In this document: one piece after another, positions 11,052 through 22,777 of the stretch | Layout: each line of letters starts with the position of its first letter | Position numbering within the stretch: position 1 is the stretch's first letter | DNA from: Macrothele yani | Lineage: Eukaryota; Arthropoda; Arachnida; Araneae; Macrothelidae | Length of the DNA stretch: 64,000 nt | NCBI GenBank assembly: GCA_039090855.1 | Contig: CM077024.1 | Coordinates: forward strand, 66,301,594 to 66,365,593 | Reading direction: 5' to 3' | The notes under the pieces: model-generated | The model's input: only the letters and a program-made list of their open reading frames with translations | Databases searched by the model: none | What the model was told of the DNA's origin: nothing | Program-made: the position numbers and the translations under genes

Positions 11052-11300
11052 TACATTTCAAAATTGCCTTTATTCTTCAGTAAAATAACATTTCTATGTA
11101 CATGACAATGGAATTCTGCCAATAAATACAGCGGTATATACATCAGCTGGAAAGTTCCAGTGAAACGTAAAACAAAATATTGTTAAAATCATAAAAAAAA
11201 AAATTATTTCGCCACGTAGGGCGAAGGAGAGGCAGACAATAAAGCACGAGCGATACAAACGAAAATGTTTACCTACAGTATTGTAGACAGGGCAAGACTA
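11052..11300 (-). mobile_element. second, shorter copy of the LINE 3' end
   Basis: About 250 bases matching the last part of 9331-10783, with the same 3' junction to the arm repeat (AATCTAC/ATTTCAAAATTG). It is more diverged and cut off at TTGTAGACAGGGCAAGAC. It has no partner in the right arm. It suggests that the LINE-bearing unit was itself duplicated within the array. Confidence 0.7.
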
Positions 11301-13990
11301 CAGTTTTCATCTTAGAACCACCAAATTTGGTATACTATCTTATGGTACTCTAACTTAGACAGCAGACCGTTTTTGAAACGGGTCAAGGCCCGGGGGGTCA
11401 GAGCCCCCACATACAAAATTTTCTTAAAAACTACAGTTTTCAATTCAGAACCACCTAATCTGGTATACTATCTCATGGTACTCTAACTTAGACACTAGAC
11501 GGTTTTTTGGAAGGGGTTGGAGCCCGGGGGTCAGACCCCCCCCGAATAAACACTTTTTCGTAAAATCTACAGTTTTCAATTTAGAACCACCAAATTTGGT
11601 ATACTATCTCATGGTACTCTAATATAGGCGATAGACGGTTTTTGGAAGGGGTTGGAGCCCGCGGGGTCGGAGGCCCCTCCCCCTCATAAAAATTTCGTAA
11701 AATCTACAGTTTTCATCTTAGAACCACCAAATTTGGTATACTATCTTATGGTACTCTAACTTAGACGGCAGACCGTTTTTGAAACGGGTCAAGGCCCGGG
11801 GGTCAGAGCCCCCACATACAAAATTTTCTTAAAAACTACAGTTTTCAATTCAGAACCACCTAATCTGGTATACTATCTCATGGTACTCTAACTTAGACGC
11901 TAGACGGTTTTTTGGAAGGGGTTGGAGCCCGGGGGTCAGACCCCCGAATAAACACTTTTTCGTAAAATCTACAGTTTTCAATTTAGAACCACCAAATTTG
12001 GTATACTATCTCATGGTACTCTAATTTAGACGATAGACGGTTTTTGGAAGGGGTTGGAGCCCGCGGGGTCGGAGCCCCACCCTCATAAAAAATTTCGTAA
12101 AATCTACAGTTTTCATCTTAGAACCACCAAATTTGGTATACTAACTTAGACGGCAGACGGTATTATGGTACTCTAACTTAGACGGCAGACCGTTTTTGGA
12201 ACGGGTCAAGGCCCGGGGGTCAGAGCTCCCCACATACAAAATTTTCTTAAAAACTACAGTTTTCAATTCAGAACCACCTAATCTGGTATACTATCTCATG
12301 GTACTCTAACTTAGACGCTAGACGGTTTTTGGAAGGGGTTGGGGGGTCAGACCCCCCTGAATAAACACTTTTTCGTAAAATCTACAGTTTTCAATTTAGA
12401 ACCACCAAATTTGGTATACTATCTCATGGTACTCTAACTTAGACGCTAGACGGTTTTTGGAAGGGGTTGGAGCCCGCGGTGTCGGAGCCCCCCCACTCCC
12501 CGCTCATAAGAAATTTCGTAAAATCTACAGTTTTCATCTTAGAACCACCAAATTTGGTATACTATCTTATGGTACTCTAACTTAGACGGCAGACCGTTTT
12601 TGGAACGGGTCAAGGCCCGGGGGTCAGAGCCCCCACATACAAAATTTTCTTAGAAACTACAGTTTTCAATTCAGAACCACCTAACCTGGTATACTCTCTC
12701 ATGGTACTCTAACTTAGACGCTAGACGGTTTTTGGAAGGGGTTGGAACCTGGGGGGTCAGACCCCCCGAATAAACACTTTTTCGTAAAATCTACAGTTTT
12801 CAATTTCGAACCGCCAAATTTGGTATACTATCTCATGGTACTCTAACTTAGACGCTAGACGGTTTTTGGAAAGGGTTGGAGCCCGCGGGGTCGGGCCCCC
12901 CTCATAAAAAATTTCGTAAAATCTTCAGTTTTCATCTTAGAACCACCAAATTTGGTATACTATCTTATGGTACTCTAACTTAGACGGTAGACGGTTTTTG
13001 GAATAAGTCAAGGCGCGGGGGTAAGAGCCCCCACATACAAAATTTTCGTAAAATCTATAGTTTTCACATTAGAACCACCAAATTTGGTATCATGAAACTG
13101 TAACTTAGACGGGAGACGGTTTTTGGATCTGATCGGGGCCCGGGCGGTAAGAGCACTCCCCATCCCTCCAAAGAATTTTCGTAAAATATGCTGTTTTCAA
13201 CTTAGAACCACCAAATTTGGTATACTATCTCATGGTACTCTAACTTAGACGGTAGACGGTTTTTGGAACGGGTCGGAGCCCGGGATTCAGAGCCCCCCCC
13301 CCCCGATAAAAAATTGTCGTAAAAACTTTTATAGTTTTCAATTTAGAACCACCAAATTTGGTATACTATCTCATGGTACTCTAACTTAGCCCGTAGATAG
13401 TTTTTTGGAAAGGGTCGGAGCCCGGGATTCAGAGCCCCCCCCCCATAAAGAATTTTTTGAAATCTACAGTTTTCAATTTAGAACCACCAAATTTGGTATA
13501 CCATATCATGGTACTCTAACTTAGACCGTAGACGATTTTCGGAACGGGTCAAGGCCCGGGGGTTAGATCCTTCCCCCATACAAATTTTTCGTAAAATCCA
13601 CAGTTTTCAATTTGGAACAACCAAATTTGGTATACTATCTCATGGTACTCTAACTTAGATGGTGGACGGTTTTGGGAACGGGTCAGGCACGGTGTCAGAG
13701 CCCTCCCCATAAAAATTTTTCGTAAAATCTACAGTTTTCAATTTAAAACCACCAAATTTGGTATACTATGTGATGGTACTCTAACTGAGAATGCAGGCGG
13801 TTTTTGGAAACGGTTGGAGCCACGGGTTCAGAGCCCCCCCCCCCCTAATGCCAATTTTTGTAAAACCTACAGTTTCGAATTTAGAACGACCAAATTTAGT
13901 ACACTACCTCATTGTATTGTAACTTAGACCGCAGACGGAAAGGGTCGGTGCATGGTGTGAAGGGGGCCCATTAAAAATTTTCGTAAAAAT
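11300..13990. repeat. left-arm array of ~135-bp units with three-unit higher-order structure
   Basis: About twenty units built on TTTAGAACCACCAAATTTGG, TACTATCTCATGGTACTCTA, ACTTAGACGSTAGACGG and a GC-rich hairpin (GCCCGGGGGTCAGAGCCCCC and variants). From about 11298 to 12920 three unit types recur in order: type A with CATCTTAGAACC and CGGGTCAAGG; type B with CAATTCAGAACCACCTAATC and AATAAACAC; type C with GCCCGCGGGGTCGG. This makes a ~405-410 base higher-order repeat. Units near 13000-13990 are more diverged. Confidence 0.88.
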
Positions 13991-14639
13991 TACAATTTTT
14001 ACTCTTAAGAACTGCATCCCAATACAGCACTCCATTTCCCCACCTACGGTCTAGGTTAGAGGCCGTAGATAACAATAAAAATATCCGGTTCATGGTGTAT
14101 TAAAAGCACAAATTAATAAACGTTAGCTTTCACCACCAACGGTTGCCTTATCAGGCAGAAATACAATGTAATGTAAATAATGTAAATTCTTTTTTGCTTT
14201 GTATAATTAAATTAACTAAATCAAAAGATTTAAAATAAGTTTCCTGGAAATTTACGGAAATAGCTTTTTCATTCATTAACTTTCACCCGCTGAACTTGGT
14301 GATTTTAGAAATAGTAATATTTACCTGGGAAATCCGGGTACCCCTGCTAGTAAGAACTAAAGATAATGCTACACTTTTAGTCAGGTACAAAACAATAATT
14401 AGAAAGCCCTAGGACTGGGCCTGTTTAGCAATTTTCAGTGTGCCGTGCTAATTTTCATAATGTTTTCATAGAAGTCCAAGATTTTAGCAATGCGCTTTTC
14501 TGAAGTTTGAACTATTAAGCAGACCCTAGGCCTAGAGATTTTTTGATAGTTTTCAGTCCTCCGAGCTGATATTTATGTAGTTTTCATAGAAAATAAAATG
14601 AATTCTGTTTAAATATTACTCGAGCACAAAGCGTTAATA

Positions 14640-14880
14640 GATACGCCCGAGACCTAGGCATATGCATTTATAGTAATTTTTATAATGCTGTGATTATATG
14701 AGGTTTGCATGACAAATCAATTTAAGAGTGTTACGCTTATCAAAAATTATTTAAAAGACCTAGGCCTAGCGGCCAATAATTAGCATTTGGTGCCTAAGTG
14801 AAATCGCAACATTATTAACTTGATTTGTTATGCAAACCTTATAAATACGACCACAGCGATTAAAAGTTACTAAAGAATCC
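14640..14880. repeat. inner inverted repeat of the MULE
   Basis: AATTTTTATAATGCTGTGAT...GAGGTTTGCATGACAAATCA (about 14673-14727) pairs with TGATTTGTTATGCAAACC...ATCGCTGTGG read in reverse (about 14808-14875). The arms are ~65 bases, separated by ~65 bases containing CCTAGGCCTAG. The same motif family continues as degenerate units on the right at 18660-19240. Confidence 0.65.
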
Positions 14881-14889
14881 TTGTAAGTA

Positions 14890-15686
14890 ATATTTTTTGA
14901 CCGAGTGCAAGTACAATTTACGAAATGTCAACAGGTCAAAATATCTAAAGTAACAATGAAATTTGGAATATTTCTTTTTTCTTTCTTTTTATTTCAGTTT
15001 TGACACTTGTATTAAGTTTTAAAAACATATATTTCTCCTATCGTATACCTTCATTGTGCTTTCAACAGAATTTCTTACCATGTTTTGGGTATTTTATTTC
15101 GTGTGGTTGTAGTTTTTTTAATGTTTTGGGCATTTCATTTTGTGTGGTTACTTCTTTTTATGTTTTGGGCATTTTACTTTGTATGGGTGTTTTTGTTATG
15201 TTTTTGTTATTTTATTTTCTGTGGTGGTTGTAATGTCGACAGGATGAAAAGGGGAAACTGTGGACAGTCACGATGCCTACTTGCTTATAATTTTTTTTTC
15301 AAATACAGCACATGATTTTGTATTGAGTTATACCACTTACTCATTAAGCGACTACAGGTTTCTTTAAATATGAACTTTTTCTTAGAGCCTTTTATTTCCT
15401 CTAATTAGCTTTTTCGGTTCCGCAATTTCTTTTTTTGGTTTTAGAATATTTTCCTTACTATTAATCTATTTTCTCATGCAAACTCTTTATGTAAGGTATG
15501 TTTATTCTATCGAAGTATTTTGCAATTATACGTGAAGCCCTGTTGCTGAAGTAAAAAAATATTTCCAACTGAAACAACGCAGTTCAGATATTTTCCCGCT
15601 GTTAACTCAAAGAATGAAAACAAAAACAACAAATCTGTGCAATGGTTGAGGCATGAGACAGTACTTACTGGTAACCAGGCAAAGTT
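14890..15686. other. MULE interior, non-coding left flank
   Basis: AT-rich. At about 15070-15220, ATGTTTTGGGCATTTYA and TTTGTGTGGTT repeat about every 50 bases. These weakly resemble the complement of the 36-base repeats at 18335-18450 on the other side. The transmembrane-like ORFs here follow the repeat. Confidence 0.4.
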
Positions 15687-16259
15687 TTAAGGAAGAATGA
15701 GCTTAAGAATTTCTAACTGCAACAAAAAAGAGCCTCCGCACTGTATCCCTCCCCATCCCCTAGTGCCGGCCTTTGGACGTCTTGAAAGAGAAGTCTTAAG
15801 GACACATCTGTATCGTAATTGCCTGAGCATTCGCGACAATCTTCTGGTGTCGTAGTAGAAAAACACACTTCCTACTTCGCCTAAATTGCTTGGATGTAAT
15901 GCCAACGAACAAAGTTTTGCTCTCGCATTGGATTTCTGTTGCTTTTGATGGAATACTTTTCTCCTGGGGTTCACCGCTTTCACTATAGTCTTCAGGACAG
16001 ACGGCAATACACCCCAACGTAAAACACCAATTTCACGGCAATTAACTGCAATTAGCGAAAGAAAGGGGCGGTACAGGAAATAAGTCGAACGAGACAGATC
16101 TGAACTTAGAAAGTCGGGAGAAGGTGTTGCATGAAAAACTGTGTTTGGCTTACAGATCATTTGGCACGTAGGGACGTAGGTTTCGTTTAATATGTTACGG
16201 GGTAAACAAATTGTCTTTTCAGTATAACAATTTTCTTTCATACGCATGGTGCAACACAA
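15687..16259 (-). CDS. unassigned 190-codon ORF inside the MULE
   Basis: An open frame on the strand opposite the transposase. No motif recognised. The protein is basic and mixed in composition, and a second ORF overlaps it in another frame (15796-16017), so at least one is accidental. The segment is more GC-rich than its surroundings. It could be a captured fragment or chance. Confidence 0.2.
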   Translation of the reverse strand: MCCTMRMKENCYTEKTICLPRNILNETYVPTCQMICKPNTVFHATPSPDFLSSDLSRSTYFLYRPFLSLIAVNCREIGVLRWGVLPSVLKTIVKAVNPRRKVFHQKQQKSNARAKLCSLALHPSNLGEVGSVFFYYDTRRLSRMLRQLRYRCVLKTSLSRRPKAGTRGWGGIQCGGSFLLQLEILKLILP

Positions 16260-16739
16260 AAAATTTAATTTATTTTTTGAGAATTAGCATGACGCCTACC
16301 GGCCCAGAGTACAGCTGCCCAGTCCGAGCCTGCTGCCGCCTCCGGAACCTGGCTCCCGGGTTCTTCGCATCTGTTGATCCTCCGCCTGGAGCGTCCCAAC
16401 TGTAAAATACATGTACCTCTGCGTTTTGAAAAAACAAAAGATAAGATGCCGATCCTTAAAATTAACCACTTCTTGTGACCGCAGGTACGAAAATCTTGAG
16501 CTTCGCTTAAACCCTAACTAGAGGAACAAGCTTCACGTGATTGTCTGTATTCTGAGTGTTTTATTGAATGGTTGCTCATTAGTTCGTAGTTGACTGGAGA
16601 ACAGAGAACGTGCTTGTTGAAACCTTTGTTGTGCGTTGTCAAGTGATAATAGTGGAAATATATCATTCTAAATATTTTGGAAAGAGAAAGTGCATTGTTT
16701 TCCGAAGGCGCTATGCAGATGAAGAATGCAACATAAATA

Positions 16740-18130
16740 GTTAACTCACAAAAAGAAAATGATTTGCTGAAATGGAAAAGGTATTTATCTTGCCATAACA
16801 GAGTGCGAGGTGATTTACGGTAATGTCACTGTATTGAAAGAAATTATGGAAATTGTACTGGCTTTGCTAGTACTATTATTATTGGAGATGAACACAGGAT
16901 GCGCAATGAGAAACCACATAATCATGCTCCAAGACCGGAGAAAAGTGATGTTGCTGTTGCAAGAGCGCAAATAAAAGAACGAGCGAGAAATACGGACAAA
17001 GCCCCTGCACAAATTATTCAAACCGTGACAACGTCAATGGCTACAGTAAATGCAGCTTACATGCCTAATATGGATGCACTAAGGCAAGTTGTAAAAAAGA
17101 GAAGACATGCCAAGACATGCCTGCGGAGCCTACGACTTCAGAACGGATCGATGCCCCAATAAATTTACAGGAGAAGATGGTGCAAAATTTCTTGGCAGAG
17201 ATAGCGCATTTGGACATCAAAGAATTATTTTATTTTTAACAGAGAATAATTTACGAAAGCTTAAAGAAGCACCCCTCTGGATTATGGATGGGACATTTGA
17301 AACTTGTCCAACCCCTTTTAGGCAATTATGTTCCATTCATGCTATGGTTGAAACGAATCCAGAGATTCACAGACTTGGCCCACTAGTTTATGGGTTACTT
17401 TCCAGCAAGTATAAAGAATATAATACTATTATACAGTATTTTTGTAGGATTTACAAGACTATGCATCAGACTATGATATTCAGCTTGCACCACAACATAC
17501 GCATAATAATAGATTTTGAAATAGCTACCGTTATAATGCTGCTAAAAAGGAATTTGGAAGCAGCACACACAAATGTTGTTGGTTTCATCTCGGAAAAAAA
17601 TGTGCTGAGGAATATCCATCCTCTGACATAGCCTTGGAATATAGGGAAAACCGTGAGTTTGCTCTCAAAGTCAGACATTTGCAAGCACTCGCATTTTTTC
17701 ATCTGATGAAATTCCAGCTGCTTTTGAAGAAGTGAAATCAATTTTACTAGAATATGCAGATTCTGTAGTTCAGTGGTTTGAGGAAAATTATGTTCTTGGA
17801 AAATTTCGTGGAAGCAGAAGAAACAATCCGAGCAGAAGCCCTCCGCTGTTCCCGCCAACAATTTGGTCAGTAAGTGAAAACAATTTATTTGGCTTTCCCA
17901 GAACAGAAAACGAACTTGAAAGATTAGACAGACGCTGGAATACAATTCTGGGAGAGAAAAAACTGTGACTGTACGAAATAATCAGTGAAATTGCGAAAGA
18001 GCAGAGAACAATTATGGCTAAAATCGAAGGAGTGATAGCAGAGATTCCAACAAATCCACCCAGAAGAGAAATGCTGGCAAGATAAAAAGGAATTCGAACT
18101 TCTTTGGTGCACAGAGACAATGTTAACATG
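16740..18130 (+). pseudogene. MULE (Mutator-like) transposase pseudogene
   Basis: DDE transposase remnant spread over three frames. In order: a FLYWCH-like zinc-finger end (LSCHNRV, then RNEKPHNHAPRPEKSDVAVA, 16755-16955); a linker with NMDALRQVVKKRRHAK; then GAKFLGRDSAFGHQRIILFL and KEAPLWIMDGTFETCPTPF with the first catalytic Asp at about 17286. RLGPLVYGLLSSKYKEY follows, then IIIDFEIATVIML with the second Asp near 17515. The Cys-x2-His motif CWFHLGKK reads in another frame at 17577-17600. C-terminal pieces are EIPAAFEEVKSILLEYADSV, FEENYVLGKFRGSRRN and RRWNTILGEKKL, followed by a stop near 17967 and a readable tail to about 18083. At least three frameshifts are needed. It lies in the centre of the inverted arms, as expected for an autonomous ancestor. 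Confidence 0.85.
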
Positions 18131-18329
18131 CTGGACTTTTTAAGAGGAATTTTATATAATTCTACCCTTTACTAAAATGTGCTGGTATTTCTCACTAATT
18201 GAATTATACCTTTTACTAACTTGTATTTGAATATTTCAAGAATGTAATTCCGCCGAAGATGCAAGAATGTAAAACACAACGCAAAATTAAAAAAGACAAA
18301 ATTTTCAAAATAGCATGTCAAAAACATAA

Positions 18330-18455
18330 AATGTTAAAAAGTAATCCAAAATGTGAAACAAATAAAAATTCAAAATGCAATCCAAAATGTGAAACAAATA
18401 AAAATTCAAAATGCAATCCAAAATGTGAAACAAATAAAAATTCAAAATGCAATCA
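18330..18455. repeat. 36-base tandem repeat in the MULE interior
   Basis: About three and a half copies of AATCCAAAATGTGAAACAAA followed by TAAAAATTCAAAATGC. Two ORFs in different frames show the same periodic peptides, so neither is likely to be a protein. Confidence 0.9.
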
Positions 18456-18659
18456 CAAGTCACAAGCATTACAAAAATGCGAAACGCTATGTAACAAGTA
18501 CAACACAAAATAAAACAAATGCCAAAAAAAAAAATGCATACGCTTTGTAAAATGTACAAAATAAAATAAATGCCATATTCATAAGGATTTCATGACGAGT
18601 CAAGTTCAAAATTAGCTTTTACTTAGACTTCAAATAATAATTACTAGCCTCTACACCTT

Positions 18660-19240
18660 TTTAAGTCTTTAATAAGTGCAACATCATTAACCTGACTTGT
18701 CATCAAACATTATCAATATGACCATAGCATACAATCACTTAAAAGACTTGTTAATGGATGAATTGAGGAATCACCAAGTTCAGCGGGTGAAAGTTAATGG
18801 CTGTTTATAGTTTTGTACTCGAGTAAATGCGCAACACAGTAAACTTGACTTTCTCTGAAAATTTTATGTATATGAGCACGGTTGATTGAAAACTGATAAA
18901 AAGGCTAGAGGCCTGTTTATTAATTTTTGTGCCTCAGTCAAAACGCAGTACCATAACCTTGGCATGTTATCGAAACCTTATGAATACGTCGGACTAAAAA
19001 TTCCTAAAAAAAGTTTACGGCTAAGGTCTTGTAACTAAAGTTTTGTGACAGGGTAAAACTGCAACATTAATAACTTGACATGTTATGTTAACGTTGTGAA
19101 TATGAGCACGGCGGATTAAAGATTTCAACAAATAGCCTTTGGGATTAATGTGTTGTAGCTGAGTAAAAATGTAACATTATCTTGATTTTCTATATAACCC
19201 AAACTACGTGCTGAAATGGCCCAACTATATATACGTATTC
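18660..19240. repeat. degenerate ~115-135-bp inner units
   Basis: Five diverged units, each with a GCAACATTA..TAACTTGAC motif followed by TGTTATGTTAACG, GAATATGAGCAC and GGATTAAA-like segments, at about 18669, 18832, 18945, 19069 and 19174. Inverted relatives lie at 14430-14880. Confidence 0.6.
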
Positions 19241-19401
19241 TTCAACCATATACCGAAGCGCTGACAAGGTGAAAACGAAAGTGCAATTTTGTACGGTCCC
19301 CTAACATTTTATGGCCATCCTACATGGAAGTGGACACGTTGACATCAAAAACATACTTTTTGTACGGTCCACAACAAATAGCAATGGACACGTCGCAATC
19401 T

Positions 19402-19627
19402 TTTTCTTTTTTTTTTTTTTTTGTTGGGGTTTAACGACCACCGTGATCAATTCAGTGGGCTATAAGCAGTCGGACGTTCCCAATTTTGGGCCACTGGTTC
19501 CTGGGAAGGGGGACAGCCAGTGCCAGAAGTCAAGCACAACGTCCATGATTCACCGGGATTTGAACCAGGATCCTTCTCGACAAGTGGTCAGAAGCCAGCG
19601 CCTAGATCACTCCGCCGCCGCAGCGGC
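19402..19627 (-). mobile_element. SINE-A copy inside the MULE interior
   Basis: Minus-strand copy. It starts with a T-rich run (the complement of the A tail), then GGTTTAACGACCACCGTGAT, GGGCTATAAGCAGTCGG and GGATTTGAACC (B-box complement), and ends near the SINE 5' end. ACACGTCGCAAT (19388-19399) and ACACGTTGAAAT (19628-19639) look like a decayed 12-bp target-site duplication. It entered after the MULE was assembled, since the right side has no SINE-bearing mirror copy. Confidence 0.85.
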
Positions 19628-20214
19628 ACACGTTGAAATGTATTTTTCATACGGCCCCAAACGCTCTTATGGACATACTAGATTGAACTGGACGCAAATA
19701 AATCATTAATATAATTTGTACTAGCAGAGATACCAGTTATTTGCCAGGTACATATTACTATTTGTGGAATCACCAAGTTCAGCGGGTGAAAGTTAATGAA
19801 TGAAAAAGATATTCCTGCAATTTTCCAGTAAATTTATTTTAAATTTTTGATTTAGTTAATTTAATTTTGCGAAACAAAAAAGAAAGAAAAAGGAATGGGA
19901 ATACTTACCTTCTAGGAGACATCTATAGAACTGCCGTACATCTGGCGTGTGCTTCTGTGAATCCCGCGACACAGAAATGCAATGTACCTATGTGATGTCG
20001 CATGCATACGACTTCACATTGGCATTGATCATCTTTTTCTTACCGTTTTGAATTCTGAATATCTGGAACTCTCTGTTTACATTACATTATATTTCTTTCT
20101 GATAAGCCGCTCGTTGGTAGTGAAAGCTAAACTACATAGATTTGTGTTTTTAATACACCATTAAACGCATATTTTTGCACTTTATTGTTATCTACAGTCC
20201 CTAACTTAGACCGT

Positions 20215-20283
20215 AGTTTGGTTAGTAGGTTGGTTGATGGTTTATCGTGAAAGGCCCTCAAAGGGCCAAAGAGCGCCTTAGAA
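20215..20283. repeat. short insert in the right arm
   Basis: About 65 bases (TTTGGTTAGTAGGTTGGTTG to AAAGAGCGCCTTAG) interrupt sequence that is continuous in the left arm near 14050. It contains the palindromic stretch GGCCCTCAAAGGGCC. No target duplication is clear. Confidence 0.45.
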
Positions 20284-20284
20284 C

Positions 20285-21326
20285 GTAGATAGGGTATTCT
20301 TAAGAGTAAAAAACGGAACTTTTACGAAAATTTTGCATGGGGCTACCTTGACCCGGGCCCCGACCCCTTCCAAAAACCGTCTACCGTCTAAGTTAGATAA
20401 CCATAAGTAGTATAACAAATCTGGTGGCCCTAAATTAAAAACTGTACATTTTACGAAATTTTTATGAGGAGGGGGAGGGGCTCTCAATCCGGGGTTCCAA
20501 CCCCTTCCAAAAACCCTCTAGCGTCTAAGTTAGAGTCTCATGATACCAAATTTGGTGGTTCTGAATTGAAAACTGTAGTTTTTAAAAAAAATGTTGTATT
20601 TCTGTGTGTGTGGGAGGGGGAAGGGGGGGGGCTCTGACCCCCAGGGCCTTGACCCGTCCCAAAAACCGTCGACCGTCTAAGTTAAAGTACCATGAGATAG
20701 TATACCAAATTTGGTGGTTCTAAATTGAAAACTAGATTTTGCGATTTTTTTATGAAAGGGGTCCTTACCCCTTCACAAAAATTTCTGGAACCCCTTCCAA
20801 AACTGTCTAGCGTCTAAGTTAGAGTACCATGAGATAGTATACCAGATCTGGTGGTTCTGAATTGAAAACTCTAGTTTTTCAGAAAATCTTTTATGTAGGG
20901 GGCTCTGACCCACCGGGCGTTGACCCGTTCCAAAAGCGGTCTACCGTCGAAGTTAGAATACCATGAGATAGTATACCAAATCTGGTAGTTCTAAATTGAA
21001 AACTGTAGATTTTATGAAATTTTTATGGGGGCGGGTGGCTCCAACCCCTTCCAAAAACCGTCTAGCGTCTAAGTTAGAGTTTCATGATATTATATTTAAT
21101 GCTTCTGAATTGAAAACTGTAGATTTTACGAAAAAAAACTATAGGTGGGGTCTCTGACCCCCTGGTCTTGACTCGATCCAAAAACGGTCTACCGTCTGAG
21201 TTAGAGTATCATGAGATAGTATACCAGTTTGGTGGTTCTAAATTGAAAACTGTAGATTTTACGAAATTTTTGTAACGGGGGAAGGGGGCCTCTCACCCAA
21301 TACTTAATGGTTCTGAATTGAAAACT
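20285..21326. repeat. right-arm inner array of ~135-bp units
   Basis: About eight units in reverse orientation relative to the left arm (TGGTGGTTCTAAATTGAAAA, CGTCTAAGTTAGAGTACCAT). They are more diverged than those at 22778-24480. Confidence 0.8.
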
Positions 21327-21770
21327 CCACATTGTTCCTTTTGCCCTGAAGTCAGCGACGTCCAACATCAATACCTCTTCTGCCCCGTACTCCTGCCAGT
21401 CCTAAACACAGCATTTCGTCTTGCTGATCGAATTTGTGCTCGATCGTTACCATTTCTTGCATATGCTTGGCTACTCCAAACTAAGCATCCACCTACTCAC
21501 TTGCCTCCTGTGTGCCGTTACATTTTTCTTCTTGTGAAGTTCACTGTATATGCTTTCCATCTTGAACAACGCCTCCCTGCTCTTACTCCACCTCCTCAGG
21601 AGGCAAGTGCTATCATTCGGAGACGCTTCCTAGCACGGTTAACCACTCGTCTCCGAATGGAGCACTCTCGTGCTGCCTCAACAAACACCGATAACGTTTT
21701 TCAATCCACCTGGGCCCAATCGGCTGGGTGGTTCCATATCCACAATTTGCAGCTACATCTCAACTTATAG
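21318..21770 (+). pseudogene. LINE ORF2 C-terminal fragment (right-arm copy)
   Basis: Same 150-codon translation as 10339-10791, starting HCSFCPEVSDVQ and ending in LQLHLNL-stop. See the left-arm entry for the motif reading. Exact protein identity between the arms, in a non-functional fragment, implies recent homogenisation or recent inverted duplication rather than selection. Confidence 0.6.
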
Positions 21771-22777
21771 GTGTGATTTTTGTTGTCGCCCACATTCACT
21801 GTCACAACTCATGATTTTACGTATTAATTTTGGTGGTATGAGGCTCCTAGGTGGAGTCTCCTTTTTCACCCACATGATTCGCTATTTGTGATTATTCTGT
21901 TATATGTGCTATTGGAGATAGCTCACCATGTTTCCCATGATCTCTTCGATTTTGTTGTATTTTATGTTGTATATAATTCTTTCTTCTGCACAGTTTACTG
22001 CACACGCAATGTCCCCTACATTATTTTGAATATATTTTGAAATTTTATTGTCCCTGTGTATATAATTTAATGTAAGAAGATGCTCTTCTGAGCACTTTTA
22101 GCGATTCTCCCCCTTGTCACTGAATACTTCTGTACATATGATGTAAATTTTGAGTGTAGCATCACTGTTACATTTCTGTTTTATGAGAAGCTGCCCTTCT
22201 GGGTATGCTTAGCGGCTTTCTTTTTTGTCACTGTATTGTTCTGTACATATGATATGACACTTATGAATTGCATTCTTGTTCGATTTCTGTTTTTTTTGTA
22301 AAGTTGCCCTCCTGGGTCCGTTTAGCGTATTTCTCTCTTGTCACTGCATAATTCTGTGCATATAATAAGTATTTGTGCTTAATTGTTTCTACCATTTCTG
22401 TCATATTTCTAAATACTGTTGCACCTGTTAGTTCCTTCTCACCCATGGTCTTTTATGTGAATTAGTACCTTGTGCATATTTAATCTTGAGTATGGTAGTA
22501 ATACTTAATTGGAATTTGTGAATAGTATAGCATCATGTCTTTTCTTGTCTACAATACTGTAGTATACATTTTCATTTGCATCGCTCGTGCTTTATTGTCT
22601 GCCTCTCCATCGCCCTTCGGGGCGAAATAATTTTTATGATTTTACAATATTTTGTTTTACGTTTCACTGGAACTTTCCAGTTGTTGTATATATCACTGTA
22701 TTTATTGGCAGAATTCTACTGTCATGTACATAGAAATGCTATTTTTATTTGAAGAATAAAGACAATTTTGAAATGTA
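21331..22777 (+). mobile_element. non-LTR retrotransposon 3' end (right-arm copy)
   Basis: Inverted copy of 9331-10783 with identical junctions: GAAAACT/CCACATTG at the 5' break and TTTTGAAAT/GTAGATTTTAC at the 3' end. Only scattered differences are visible, for example near 21680 and 22345. It lies about 2.05 kb from the right end, whereas the left copy lies about 0.6 kb from the left end. Confidence 0.75.

Larger units (their letters stand above)
8729..14880. repeat. left inverted arm of the foldback MULE
   Basis: Order from the end inward: subrepeats, a block beginning TTTACAGATTTTGGTTACAT (8880-9020), two ~135-base units, a 1.45-kb LINE 3' end (9331-10783), two more units, a second short LINE fragment (11052-11300), about twenty units to 13990, a transition (14000-14350), then degenerate inner repeats to about 14880. 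Matching inverted sequence occupies 18600-24824, but unit numbers differ between arms. The sequence around 14160-14350, with TTCACCCGCTGAACTTGGTG, pairs with 19715-19900. Confidence 0.85.
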
